A stretch of 64,000 nt of DNA from UBA11574 sp963752565. GTDB taxonomy: Bacteria > Desulfobacterota > Desulfobacteria > Desulfobacterales > UBA11574. Location: positions 1-64,000 of the forward strand of contig CAVVZC010000024.1 in assembly GCA_963752565.1 (NCBI GenBank). The letters are read 5' to 3'. The notes below the pieces were generated by a model. It was not told the origin of the DNA. It was given only the letters and a program-made list of their open reading frames with translations, and searched no databases. Of the stretch, positions 36,174 through 45,383 are shown piece by piece. A program made the translations under genes and the position numbers. The number at the start of each line of letters is the position of its first letter. The first letter of the stretch is position 1.

Positions 36174-37595
36174 TCAAGGTCGTCCGGATTTTCGTTGTGC
36201 GGTGGAAATGGATGTCCTTCTGCGGCGAGATCTACGTTTTTTCCATGCAGGGGTCGGCTTAGGCATGGTGAGCCATTCTTTCTTGGGCTCGATGCAGCTC
36301 AGCTTCTGTTCGATGAACGCCTCAATGGCGGGAAGGTAGAAAGCGTCCTTCTCATCGGCGAAGCTGACAGAGGTACCGGTGGCGCCCGCCCGCCCGGTAC
36401 GCCCGATCCGGTGGACATAATCTTCCGGATCATGGGGCAGCATGAAATTAATGACGTGATCCATGCCTTCGATGTGGATGCCTCGTCCGGCCACATCCGT
36501 TGCCACCAGAACCCGGATCTTTCCGCTCTTGAAGGCCTCGAGGCGACGAATCCGCTTCTTTTGGGGAATATCACCGGAGAGCGTCGAGCAGTTGATGCCG
36601 TGGCGGGTCAACATCTTTGCAAGCCTTCTCACTTCGTCGCGCCTGTTGCAGAAAATCAGAGCCCGTTTGAGATTCTGTCGATGGATGATGTTGAACAAAA
36701 GTGCAAATTTATCGATGGTGGTCACGATGTAGACGACCTGCTCCACCGTCTCCACCGCGATCTGTTCCGGCTCGATTTCTACGGTTACAGAGTTACAGGT
36801 CCATTGGGAGGCGAGTCGGGTGATTTCACCGGTCAGCGTCGCGCTGAAGAGCAGCGTCTGGCGCTTGTCTTTTGCCGGGGTGCTGAAGATAATCTTTCTC
36901 ACGTCGGGGATAAACCCCATGTCGAGCATCCGGTCGGCCTCGTCGATGATCAGCACCTCGATCTTTTTCAAGGTGATGTCGCGGCGCCGCTGAAAGTCGA
37001 GCAGCCTCCCGGGCGTTGCGACGACAATATCCACCGGATCGGCGGAAAGTTGCTTTCTCTGCTTTTCATAATCCATACCACCGAACACGGAAATGGTTTG
37101 AAGGTCCGTGTACTTGGAAAGATGACGGGCTTCCTCGGAGATTTGGAGAACCAACTCCCGGGTGGGGGCTAAAATCAGAATCCGGGGCGTGCCGGGTTTT
37201 CGTTTGCCCTTGATGGGGTTATTCAGCATCCGGGTGATGACGGTGATCAGGAATGCAGCCGTTTTCCCCGTTCCGGTCTGGGCCCGGCCGCTGGCATCCT
37301 TGCCGGACAGACTGCTGGGAAGGATTTTGGCCTGGATCGGTGTACAGTACTCGAAGCCGAGATCGCTGATGGCATGAAACAGCGGGTTGGGAAGATCGAA
37401 ATCGTGAAACCGCTTCTTGCCTTCGGCCGGGAGAACCTTGAACTGTGAAACATCCCATCTCTCTTTCGATGCCGCGCCGACGGATGCTGCCGATTCATCC
37501 TCGCTCCGCCGGATCTTCTTTCCTTTTTTACGGGAGGCACGCCTATGAAGAGGAGGGCCCTTTTTATTTTGTCGGTTAAATTTATTGATTAGATC
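36174..37595 (-). CDS. DEAD-box RNA helicase (RhlE/RhlB-like), no canonical start codon
   Basis: The helicase core is complete when read from about 37595: Q motif FDLPNPLFHAISDLGFEYCTPIQ, motif I AQTGTGKT, Ia PTRELVLQ, II DEADRMLDMGF, III SAT, V ATDVAGRGIH, VI HRIGRTGRAG, and a basic C-terminal tail. The N-terminus is Lys/Arg-rich. However, between the upstream stop (37596-37598) and the ATG at 37229, inside the helicase domain, there is no ATG, GTG or TTG in frame. ATC 37589 would be the nearest IF3-like start. Either the start codon is unusual or mutated, or the gene is shifted by an error. It unwinds RNA in ribosome assembly or decay. Confidence 0.8.
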   Translation of the reverse strand, partial: DLINKFNRQNKKGPPLHRRASRKKGKKIRRSEDESAASVGAASKERWDVSQFKVLPAEGKKRFHDFDLPNPLFHAISDLGFEYCTPIQAKILPSSLSGKDASGRAQTGTGKTAAFLITVITRMLNNPIKGKRKPGTPRILILAPTRELVLQISEEARHLSKYTDLQTISVFGGMDYEKQRKQLSADPVDIVVATPGRLLDFQRRRDITLKKIEVLIIDEADRMLDMGFIPDVRKIIFSTPAKDKRQTLLFSATLTGEITRLASQWTCNSVTVEIEPEQIAVETVEQVVYIVTTIDKFALLFNIIHRQNLKRALIFCNRRDEVRRLAKMLTRHGINCSTLSGDIPQKKRIRRLEAFKSGKIRVLVATDVAGRGIHIEGMDHVINFMLPHDPEDYVHRIGRTGRAGATGTSVSFADEKDAFYLPAIEAFIEQKLSCIEPKKEWLTMPKPTPAWKKRRSRRRRTSISTAQRKSGRP

Positions 37596-37972
37596 TCACA
37601 ATCAAAATGCTAAGGGCACGCCATCATAATCCATGGGATGCCCTTTTTATTTATAAGCCATCTCAAAAATGCATCTAACGCTCAATGGCTGCGTTCCATA
37701 CCGCCTTACCTTTGAGCGTAATCTACTATTTTGAGTCAGTTTCTAATAAATGGTGCGCTAAACCACAATGACATTTTTTGCAGCAGGGCTTTTTCGGCCC
37801 TTTTCGTTATCAAATGATAACTACTTTTTGGAAAAAATCAAGTTATTTACTCGGATTTCGCATTCCCTGTTTTCCGCTGGCTCTGACCCGTCTCAAGCTG
37901 CTTTTAGGAGGTATAGGCAGTGGCTGCAAACTAAATGGACAAGCTTTCCTCCAGTTAATCTCATACAATAGA
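37596..37972. repeat. Intergenic stretch with a TCTCAAAAAT-type hairpin
   Basis: Imperfect arms around 37667-37737 (CCATCTCAAAAATG against CTATTTTGAGTCAG, enclosing GCTCAATGG..TTGAGCG) resemble the 851-979 element. No gene is visible. GCAGGGCTTTTTCGGCCC follows at about 37780. Confidence 0.5.
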
Positions 37973-38143
37973 TTATTTCTTGCCCACCAGTATAGCTATT
38001 CTTTCCTTCAATATAGCATTTTCATGTTTGAGCCTTTCGATTTTTTCGCGGGCTTTCACCAGCCTTTCAGAATATGACTTAAGCAAATTTTCAATAAATT
38101 CCTTGTCAATTTCTTCCTTTTTCCCCTGGGTGTTTTTTTCCAT
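37973..38143 (-). CDS. Small coiled-coil protein
   Basis: 56 residues from ATG 38143, with GGAGGGCC upstream. It is rich in Lys and Glu with a heptad-like pattern (ENLLKSYSERLVKAREKIERLKHENAILKERIAILV), so it is likely a single coiled-coil helix. No family is recognised. Frame use is convincing, but a function cannot be given. The stretch 38186-38363 holds nothing else. Confidence 0.55.
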   Translation of the reverse strand: MEKNTQGKKEEIDKEFIENLLKSYSERLVKAREKIERLKHENAILKERIAILVGKK

Positions 38144-38363
38144 TCCTCTTGGCCCTCCCATGCAACTGGAAGTTTTTAAACCCATTTATTATTGATTTTT
38201 AAGAATACCGTTCAATAAAAAACACAAAACCCCACCTCTCTGAATGAGAAACAGGGTTCATTGTCATCACATATGCTCTCCCTTTGTTTAGGGTTGAAGC
38301 AACTATCTTGGAATCATCTAAGTGTCTTCATAGCCTGAATCGTAGTGGCATCTTATTCGATAG

Positions 38364-38573
38364 TCAAGCGTTGAGACTGTTCCCCCGCACCCATGCAACC
38401 AAATCCTTGAGTCGATCCAAAGGCTACACCCCGCTGAGCATCATTTGACCGCCGGAAACAAAAGCCGGAACCGCCCGGATACCATAGCGCTCTGCATCCT
38501 GCTTATCTGCCAAAACACTTTTCTCAAAATCTTGCTGTTCCAGCCCAGCCCGCAGCGCTTCGCCGTCCAACAT
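38364..38573 (-). pseudogene. C-terminal remnant of a DsbA/FrnE-type thioredoxin-fold protein
   Basis: The frame from ATG 38573, which overlaps the TAA of the WD40-caspase gene, reads EALRAGLEQQDFEKSV, LADKQDAERYGIRAVPAF and VSGGQMMLSGV, then TAG, then continues in frame with PLDRLKDLVAWVRGNSLNA and TGA. This is the C-terminal end of DsbA-family (FrnE/HCCA isomerase-like) proteins, where Q is expected at the TAG. So it is a truncated copy with a CAG-to-TAG nonsense change. Confidence 0.65.
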
Positions 38574-41554
38574 TATTTGTAAACCAGCGGAAAATTCGGC
38601 ATTGTTTTCGGGATCTCAGTTGTGGGGTGCTGACCACCTTTAGTAAGTTCTTTAACACGTTTGGTTATGAAAAGGTCTATCTCTTTTATGTCCACCGTGT
38701 TGTCACTGTCATAGTCAGCTTTTCCTTCAAGACCTTCGATCAGTGCCTTTGTGAATGCGCCGTGTCCCCACCCCGGTCTTTCCTGACTGCTTTCTTTCCC
38801 GGTTGACGCTGTCATGACGACAACACCGCCTTCCGCACTTACCAGTTCCCGAAGGGCGTTTGTCATATCGTCGACCCCCCTTCGTTTCCCGGTAACATCT
38901 CCGCTGTGACAGGTGTCCACAAGGAAGATAACCTTGGATGGAAGACTCGACAACACATCCTGAAAATCAAACCACTTGACGCCGGTTCGTCTTAGCTTGC
39001 CAGGATCACCATCATGGGGAAGAAAATAATAATTTCCTCTATCATCCTTTAGACCGTGACCTGCAACAAAAATGACAGACAGATCCTTTTGGGTGGACTC
39101 TTTTAAAATCCAGTCAAGCCCGTCAAGGATAGCGTTCCGGGTCGCTTTATGATCGGTAAGTACCCGCTTGTGTATTTTTCGATAAAGTTTTCCGGACTGG
39201 CGATTTAAAACAGATGCGATACCTTCTGCATCCTTGTGGGCATAATCAAGGCTGTATCCGGATTGCTGATATTTCGATACACCGATGGAAAGAAGATAAA
39301 GGTCCGGTTTGTAAATATCCCCGGTTCCTGCAACCGTACCGACGGTTTTTGTTTTCCATTTGACATTGATGATCTCAGGTTCTGACTGGGTGTGTCGGTT
39401 TGATGCGATGACAGATATCCTGTTATCCGTTTGGGTCAATGGAACCATAACATCTATTTCCGCTTTTAACCTTTCTATCGTTTTACTTACCTTTGCTTTT
39501 ACCCCGATCCCTCGACTGTCGCTGATACGTCTGCCATTCACTAAAAGCCAGATATCGGTAATCGGTTCATTGTTTACGGTCTTTGCCAGCGCCCTGATCC
39601 GGATGCTGTTTTGTTGCACGGTAACATCTCTTTTAGCAGGAATCTGGAAAAATACCGCCGGGGGTAAAATGTTGCCAATGTCAGATACGGTGGTTTCTTT
39701 GATCTTTTTTCGTCGTGGTCTTTCCAGGTTTACAAGCCGAATCGCCTCTTTAATATTGCCCCCGGTTTCAAGGTATTTTGCCACGATTTTAGGGGAATAA
39801 AACTGTTTTGAAAATCGGGACGCCGGATAGTAAAGCGCTGATATGTTTTCACCCCGATTGATATGCCATCCCACATATTTATCTCCGTTTAAAGAGGACG
39901 TGTAATACCCTTCAGGTGTCCAGACCACCCATTCGTTGTCGATCCCCTGGAAAATTGTTAACAGTAGGCTTCCTGAATCGATCTCCCACAGTTTTACGGT
40001 TTGATCACCTGATCCTGAAACCAGAAACCGACTGTCAGGGGATACAGCAACCCCCCACACATCAGCGGTGTGTCCGATAAAATCATGGATTTTTTTGCCT
40101 GTGCGGGGGTTGTAGGAGCTTATGTTTCCGTTCTGTCCTCCGCTGATCACTGTTTGTCCGTCTGGGGTCAGGGTCAAACTGCGATGATCATAACCATTGG
40201 CTGACCCCCTTGTGATTTCATGGACAACGTGACCGTTTTTCAGGATTTCAAGGGTTTTGTGGATTTTTCCGGTTTTGGTTCGTATCGACCAGGGGCCCAC
40301 CGATTCAATTCCCCTTAAGAAGTCGTCGTCATTCTTGATTTCAGAGCCCATGGACAACTCATAGGCTCTATTGTCTGATTTGATCTGAAAAGACTGGTTA
40401 AGAGAGCCGCGTGCAAACAAACTACTGCTTTTCCATTTTTTTCCCCACGCAATAGAACGACCGCCTTTGGCAAACCCCACGCTCAAGATCTTATTCCCTT
40501 TTCCGAGCATTTTCTGCTTAACCTGTCCTGTGGTCAAATTCCAGAGATAGATTTCTTGATTACCCGCCCCTCCTGTTGCAGCGGTTCTTCCGTCAGGGGA
40601 GATGTCTGTTGCAAGTACGATGTCTGTGTGTTTTGTGAACGTAGTTATCTTTTTACCGGATGGGATCGAAAAAACTCGACACTCGTTTCCTCCACTACCT
40701 GATCCACCTATTCCCGATAAAACATATCGGCTATTTGGTGTTATGGAAATGCTCAATACAGGTCTGTTTTGACTCGCCAGCACCTTGATAAATCTTCCGT
40801 CTCTTCCGTCCCACATACGGATGGTGTTATCAAAACCTCCTGACAGGATATACTTTCCATTAGGTGTAAAGGCCACTGATTTTATCTTATTCGTATGTCC
40901 TTTAAGTGTTTTAATCAATGAACCGCTTTTGGCGTTCCACAGCTTTAATGTATTGTCATAACTTCCTGTAACCGCTATTGATCCGTCGGGTGAAAATGCA
41001 ACCGCATAGATAAAATCTGTATGCCCTTTAAGGACGTGGAGGATCTGTTGGGTGCGAACATTCCAGATGCGGACAGTTTTATCAGCGCTTCCTGAAATCA
41101 GCCGGTTTCCATCCGGAGAGAACGAGAGTCCAACAATGACATCGGTGTGTCCTTTTAGAAGCGCTTTAACTTCGCCGGTCTGAAAGTCGATCAGTCGGAT
41201 TTTATGAGCACCTTCATCTACCCTTGCTTTCTTACCGGTAAAACTCCCGACATATCCTCCAACCGCCAGAAGTCCTTCATACGGGGAAAGGGCTATCGTA
41301 TAAATCATCCCTTCATTGCCTGCACCGATATTACCACGAAGCACACGAACAATCCTACCGGTGGAGGTTTCCCACACACGTATGGTTTTATCATCAGATG
41401 AAGAAATAAGATATTTTCCGTTTATGGTAAAAATAACATCCCATATTTTTGCCTTGTGGCTGCCGGTTTCGATGGTAAGGATCGGTTTATCTGCAAGTGC
41501 ATGCACAGGGATAAACAGGGTAATGATTAAAACAAATGGTAACAGACGTTTCAT
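38573..41554 (-). CDS. Secreted WD40-repeat caspase-like protease with EF-hand-like loop
   Basis: 993 residues. The signal peptide (1-21, ending HALA) is followed by roughly nine WD40 repeats at about 22-560 (blades ending KTIRVWE, KTVRIWN, NTLKLWN, NTIRMWD, QTVKLWE). A linking region at about 600-745 comes next, then a peptidase C14 (caspase/metacaspase-like) domain at about 749-993. Catalytic candidates are His833 (VAGHGLKDD) and Cys882 (VDTCHSGD). Near the C-terminus DYDSDNTVDIKE at about 947 fits a calcium EF-hand loop; metacaspases are often calcium-activated. The propeller probably recognises a partner that controls the protease. The signal peptide places it in the periplasm or outside, unusual for a suicide-type caspase. 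It has a GGAGGG ribosome site. Confidence 0.88.
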   Translation of the reverse strand: MKRLLPFVLIITLFIPVHALADKPILTIETGSHKAKIWDVIFTINGKYLISSSDDKTIRVWETSTGRIVRVLRGNIGAGNEGMIYTIALSPYEGLLAVGGYVGSFTGKKARVDEGAHKIRLIDFQTGEVKALLKGHTDVIVGLSFSPDGNRLISGSADKTVRIWNVRTQQILHVLKGHTDFIYAVAFSPDGSIAVTGSYDNTLKLWNAKSGSLIKTLKGHTNKIKSVAFTPNGKYILSGGFDNTIRMWDGRDGRFIKVLASQNRPVLSISITPNSRYVLSGIGGSGSGGNECRVFSIPSGKKITTFTKHTDIVLATDISPDGRTAATGGAGNQEIYLWNLTTGQVKQKMLGKGNKILSVGFAKGGRSIAWGKKWKSSSLFARGSLNQSFQIKSDNRAYELSMGSEIKNDDDFLRGIESVGPWSIRTKTGKIHKTLEILKNGHVVHEITRGSANGYDHRSLTLTPDGQTVISGGQNGNISSYNPRTGKKIHDFIGHTADVWGVAVSPDSRFLVSGSGDQTVKLWEIDSGSLLLTIFQGIDNEWVVWTPEGYYTSSLNGDKYVGWHINRGENISALYYPASRFSKQFYSPKIVAKYLETGGNIKEAIRLVNLERPRRKKIKETTVSDIGNILPPAVFFQIPAKRDVTVQQNSIRIRALAKTVNNEPITDIWLLVNGRRISDSRGIGVKAKVSKTIERLKAEIDVMVPLTQTDNRISVIASNRHTQSEPEIINVKWKTKTVGTVAGTGDIYKPDLYLLSIGVSKYQQSGYSLDYAHKDAEGIASVLNRQSGKLYRKIHKRVLTDHKATRNAILDGLDWILKESTQKDLSVIFVAGHGLKDDRGNYYFLPHDGDPGKLRRTGVKWFDFQDVLSSLPSKVIFLVDTCHSGDVTGKRRGVDDMTNALRELVSAEGGVVVMTASTGKESSQERPGWGHGAFTKALIEGLEGKADYDSDNTVDIKEIDLFITKRVKELTKGGQHPTTEIPKTMPNFPLVYK

Positions 41555-41744
41555 GAGGGTCCCTCCGTGATTAAATCTGAAATGCGAATGTGCAAATAAG
41601 AGGGTGAAAAAACATTTGCAAAATACGTATCTAAAACACGACTAAAAACATTGCGCTTGAAATGGCATGGTATTCGATTAACATGAAAATAAAAAAGAAG
41701 TGACTTTATATAAAAAGTATGAATCGTAATTGTGTTCATCATAT

Positions 41745-42353
41745 CTAAGAGTTTAGCAACAACTTGTCCAACTCTCTTGGTGTAAGGTGTATCTCAAATT
41801 CTTCTTTTATTTCATCTCTTAAATTAATACATCGTAAGCAAAATTTTGCATATTCATCATCAATATTGGATTCTTCCAAAACCAGTCGAACTGCTTCTGT
41901 ATGCTCTCGTATGGCTTCCCTTGCTCTTGAATTATAGATAAAAAATAAGTTTGGTTTATGAAAGTGAAGATATTTTGATGCTAATGACCTTTTTGCCATA
42001 CCCGACATATCCTTAAATAAATTCAAAAGATATTTGTGTGCGTTTAAAATTGATCCAATATTATCCATAGTGGGAAATCTATAATTAGAAAGATCTTCTA
42101 TCGCCATATCAATTTTTGATCGTTTTAAAGTAGTGACAACAATTTTTGTATAAAAATCATCGCCTTTATTCAGTGTTTTTTTCTTCCATTCGATAGAAGC
42201 TGAGTTAGACCTGCCGATAAGCCAAATTTTAGCTGCAATTTCATCGACAGTCTTGTGATAAGGATATCTTTTACAGAGTTCATAACGAACTTTGTTCCCT
42301 AAATCTTTAGGGCTTCTTTGTTTTGCTTTACTAACTGCATCGATATTAATCAT
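41745..42353 (-). CDS. Hypothetical protein
   Basis: 202 residues, mostly helical and charged. It has a strong AAAAGGAGT ribosome site. Conserved-looking stretches are PYHKTVDEIAAKIWLIGRSNSAS and SLASKYLHFHKPNLFFIYNSRAREA. I recognise the style of the latter from uncharacterised proteins, but I cannot name a family. It is upstream of the WD40-caspase gene on the same strand, 190 bases away, so co-transcription is possible but not shown. Confidence 0.6.
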   Translation of the reverse strand: MINIDAVSKAKQRSPKDLGNKVRYELCKRYPYHKTVDEIAAKIWLIGRSNSASIEWKKKTLNKGDDFYTKIVVTTLKRSKIDMAIEDLSNYRFPTMDNIGSILNAHKYLLNLFKDMSGMAKRSLASKYLHFHKPNLFFIYNSRAREAIREHTEAVRLVLEESNIDDEYAKFCLRCINLRDEIKEEFEIHLTPRELDKLLLNS

Positions 42354-42635
42354 CTCTTTACTCCTTTTGAATCCATAGCCCCTGAGAAAAGTTTTAATGT
42401 ACGAGCCGCCTTCAACACCTCGAACAGTTATTTACAGTCATCATTCTTTGCATTAATTTAATTTTCAGGTGTAATTGTATCAGAATACATGTCATTTGTA
42501 TATATGGCGTCTCGTATGTCTATTTCCGAATATGGTTTTATTTCTCCTTGGACTTGCCTTTCCGTTCCTTTTTTCTGTGACGCTTTCTTTCTCTGGCTTT
42601 CTCTTGCTCCTTTTTTAAAATTTGAAAGGCTCAGT

Positions 42636-42779
42636 TTAGGTTTTTTTTATTCCAACAAATCCTGTTGTCATCAAAATTATACCAAGAATATATACGTACT
42701 TTCCATTATCAATGAAATAATATCCGGAAATAAACAGGATCACACCGATCAATCCTATGATACAGGACAAATTTCTCAT
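42636..42779 (-). CDS. Small two-helix membrane protein
   Basis: 47 residues from ATG 42779 to TAA. Two hydrophobic segments (CIIGLIGVILFISGYYF and YVYILGIILMTTGFVGI) are separated by a short IDNGK turn, with a KKT end. No family is recognised. The clear two-helix hairpin supports a real small protein, although the ribosome site is weak. Confidence 0.5.
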   Translation of the reverse strand: MRNLSCIIGLIGVILFISGYYFIDNGKYVYILGIILMTTGFVGIKKT

Positions 42780-43004
42780 TTGCGTCTCAAATCCGTTCCT
42801 TTGTCTCGGACGGGTTTCTCTGGTATGGATATATTACAAGCCATCTCAAAAATTTAGGTGCAGTAATGGGTGTCGCGTCTTCATTTCATTGTTTTCTTTA
42901 TGCTTTCGGCAGTTGTAATTTCTTACCAGTATCTCAATATCAATTTAATAAACTTAAAATGTTAATTGGGTCCCGCGTTTCTCCACTGTATTAGGGGCAA
43001 GGCT
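42780..43004. other. Intergenic stretch with dispersed short motifs
   Basis: It holds AAGCCATCTCAAAAAT (42839) of the hairpin family and AATAAACTTAAAATGTTAA (42950), which recurs at 36160 and 51772. No gene is seen. Confidence 0.5.
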
Positions 43005-43742
43005 TTACGCCTCGTATCCCACAGGCAAGATGAGCAGGGGTTCATGGGATCTGTTGATGTTCATGACCCGGATCACATCATTGTCATGAAAAGAACCCAC
43101 GATCCCGGCTCTCAGACCAAGGGCCTCCGCCTGGAGAAAGATATTTTGCCCTACATGACCGGCCTCGATCATGGCATACCTTTCTCCTCTGGTACCGTAT
43201 TTGCCCGTAATCCGGCTATATTCCGAAGTGATCACCAGGTTTAGGGGGGCTCTGGCCATCCACATCTGTGAGAGCGATGTCCTGGCCACGTCCTTTCTGA
43301 AGTCCCCATCTGTAATCAACATTGCAGCATGTTTATGAGGATCATAATGATAGATACCCGCCTTTAGTCCTTTCACGCCATTATCTCCCACTAGCGCATA
43401 GATATCCATAGGGTATAAAGCCCCCCCGGACGGGGCCGACCGTTTGTAGCCCCTATTCTCAGTGATACCCTGTGCAGCCCAGAAAATCTGTGAGAGCTGT
43501 TCTAGAGTTAACGGTTTTGATAGATATGACCGAATGGTTCTACGACCTTTAATGGCCTGCTCCACAGAGACGTCTCCCTTTAATCTGGGTTTAGGTAATT
43601 TCATCCGGCGCTCCTTCCCGGTGGTGTCATCTACCTTTCCGGCCATGGCCTTTCTGATAGAGAAAAAAGGCATAAGAAAAAATGCCACAAGATAATTGGT
43701 GATCTTTTTTAAGATCTCTCTTCTTGTAAGATAGCTCAGCAT
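43005..43742 (-). CDS. SagB/ThcOx-type nitroreductase family protein
   Basis: 245 residues. An N-terminal basic and hydrophobic segment (residues 6-33, TRREILKKITNYLVAFFLMPFF) looks like a signal or membrane anchor. The nitroreductase fold follows: IKGRRTIRSYLSKPLTLEQLSQIFWAAQG, SAPSGGALYPMDIYAL, YAMIEAGHVGQNIFLQAEALGLRAGIVGSF, ILPVGYEA. It should bind FMN. The substrate is unknown. A separate tandem version is at 20511-22127. Confidence 0.85.
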   Translation of the reverse strand: MLSYLTRREILKKITNYLVAFFLMPFFSIRKAMAGKVDDTTGKERRMKLPKPRLKGDVSVEQAIKGRRTIRSYLSKPLTLEQLSQIFWAAQGITENRGYKRSAPSGGALYPMDIYALVGDNGVKGLKAGIYHYDPHKHAAMLITDGDFRKDVARTSLSQMWMARAPLNLVITSEYSRITGKYGTRGERYAMIEAGHVGQNIFLQAEALGLRAGIVGSFHDNDVIRVMNINRSHEPLLILPVGYEA

Positions 43743-43997
43743 GTGGTGCCTTTTGATAATGCTAAAATATAAGCTCCTTTTCGGCGGTAATTTGGCACGT
43801 TCGTGTAAAACATCTATAAATTCTTATCGGATACTGAAAAAAAAATCTCAAGACCTACAATTTTGCACCCAAAATGGCACGTTTAAGACAAAACAACGGC
43901 CACTTTTGGAGGTTTTTATACATATTTTCTGTTACTTAGAATGGTCCGACCCACCATTAGATTTTTGGGCCTCATCTGGGGAGAGCTGTGACAATTT

Positions 43998-44537
43998 TTA
44001 AAAATTAGGTTTTGGATGACTACCCCCTAAAGCAGCAAACAAGATCATAAGGATTATTGCTTGAATGACCCAGCCAATGATGCAAACACCTACAGCACGT
44101 AATGTGCTCTGATAATCAAGAGCTTGTCTTACCGCAATAACCATGGCTATTAACATCCAAATCGAAGCAACAGTAAAAATGATCCCGGATATACCAGGTA
44201 TAATGGCCAATACTCGAATTAAACCTGGAGAGCTTGAAAAACCGATGGTTCGCAGCAATTCACCATGATCAGCTTTGGTCTGCGGCTCAGGAAGAATCTT
44301 AGCACCGATAAAATATGTCATATAGGCCCAAACATACCATGCTATAAGCGCTGTGATCGCTCCGATAAGCAGTCCCTTAACCCCTATTGTTCCTATGCTT
44401 CCTATCCCGGCACCTATACTGGAAAGAACAACAACTCCGATGGCTTGACCCATTGCTCCTTTATCAGCCTCGACCTCTTCATATAGGTTAACGTCAAGCT
44501 TGGCAGCACGAACAATACGATCTATATACTTTTCCAT
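43998..44537 (-). CDS. YIP1 family membrane protein
   Basis: 179 residues with five hydrophobic segments. The N-terminal YIDRIVRAAKLDVNLYEEVEADKGAMGQA, then WYVWAYMTYFIGAKIL, the LLRTIGFSSSPG motif and IWMLIAMVIAVRQALDY are typical of Yip1/DUF1282 proteins. The function is unknown; it is an integral inner-membrane protein. AGGGGG lies upstream of the ATG. Confidence 0.8.
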   Translation of the reverse strand: MEKYIDRIVRAAKLDVNLYEEVEADKGAMGQAIGVVVLSSIGAGIGSIGTIGVKGLLIGAITALIAWYVWAYMTYFIGAKILPEPQTKADHGELLRTIGFSSSPGLIRVLAIIPGISGIIFTVASIWMLIAMVIAVRQALDYQSTLRAVGVCIIGWVIQAIILMILFAALGGSHPKPNF

Positions 44538-44653
44538 TAAAACCCCCTAAAATTATCAGATCTTAATTAAATTATTTATGGACGTACCGGAAGTCCGAAG
44601 CTGATATTTACCCTATTTCTTTACTTATTTGTGGATTCTTAAACGTCAGGTTG

Positions 44654-45115
44654 TTATGCTTCTGATCTGGGTATGAGGGTTCTCAAAATATCTTCTTTTC
44701 CCACGATTCCCACAAGCTCTCCCTCTTCCACCACAGGAATGGTATGAAAATTATTGTCCACCATGAGGGCAGCCACTTCCTCAATGTCCGTATCGGGCCG
44801 GACGATGACCGGATTTGGCGTCATGGCCTGGGCCACGGTGATGGCAGCGATCTTCTGAACCTGCTTTTCGAACTGTTTCATGGAGATCAGAGTAATTAAT
44901 CCATTCAGAAGTGTGAAAAAAGACGGGACGGGAAGTTTTTTCTGTTGCGCAATCAGGTCACTCTGGCAGAGGATTCCCACCAGTTTTCCCGTTTCATCCG
45001 TCACGGGGACACCGTTGATGCGGTTTTCCAGAAGAAGCTTTGTTGCATGGACAATCTCCGTCTCGGGTGAGACCGTTATTAGCTCTTTTGTCATGATATC
45101 TTTTACTTTGAGCAT
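44654..45115 (-). CDS. CBS domain pair protein
   Basis: 153 residues consisting of two CBS motifs: about 5-55 (VKDIMTKELITVSPETEI, NRINGVPVTDETGKLVGILCQSDL) and about 95-150 (AQAMTPNPVIVRPDTDIEEVAALMVDNNFHTIPVVEEGELVGIVGKEDI). A longer linker (about 60-90) separates them. It likely senses adenine nucleotides. It is stand-alone with an AGGTGA ribosome site. The stretch 45116-45383 behind its start shows only a dispersed TTTATGGATG motif. Confidence 0.88.
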   Translation of the reverse strand: MLKVKDIMTKELITVSPETEIVHATKLLLENRINGVPVTDETGKLVGILCQSDLIAQQKKLPVPSFFTLLNGLITLISMKQFEKQVQKIAAITVAQAMTPNPVIVRPDTDIEEVAALMVDNNFHTIPVVEEGELVGIVGKEDILRTLIPRSEA

Positions 45116-45383
45116 GGCATCACCTGTGATTCCTATGAAGGGTCTCCATGATTAAGGTACGAGCACATATTTTTCGACCATTTTTATTGAATATATAGAG
45201 ATTATTGTAACATGGATTTCATGTCAAGGAGGATAACGTCGCAAGATACAATGATTAGCCTGGATTTCTAATCCTAATTTACTTGTTTATGGATGCCCCT
45301 GAAGTCCTTGACGTCGAACGTGTTGGCCCTTTTTAAAGGACCGGCCTCAAGCCTCCGGCTATACTATACATGAGGTTACTGAC

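Noticed and set aside
36171..37172. A 333-codon plus-strand frame opposite the helicase
   Set aside because: It is an antisense shadow; the minus strand holds all helicase motifs.
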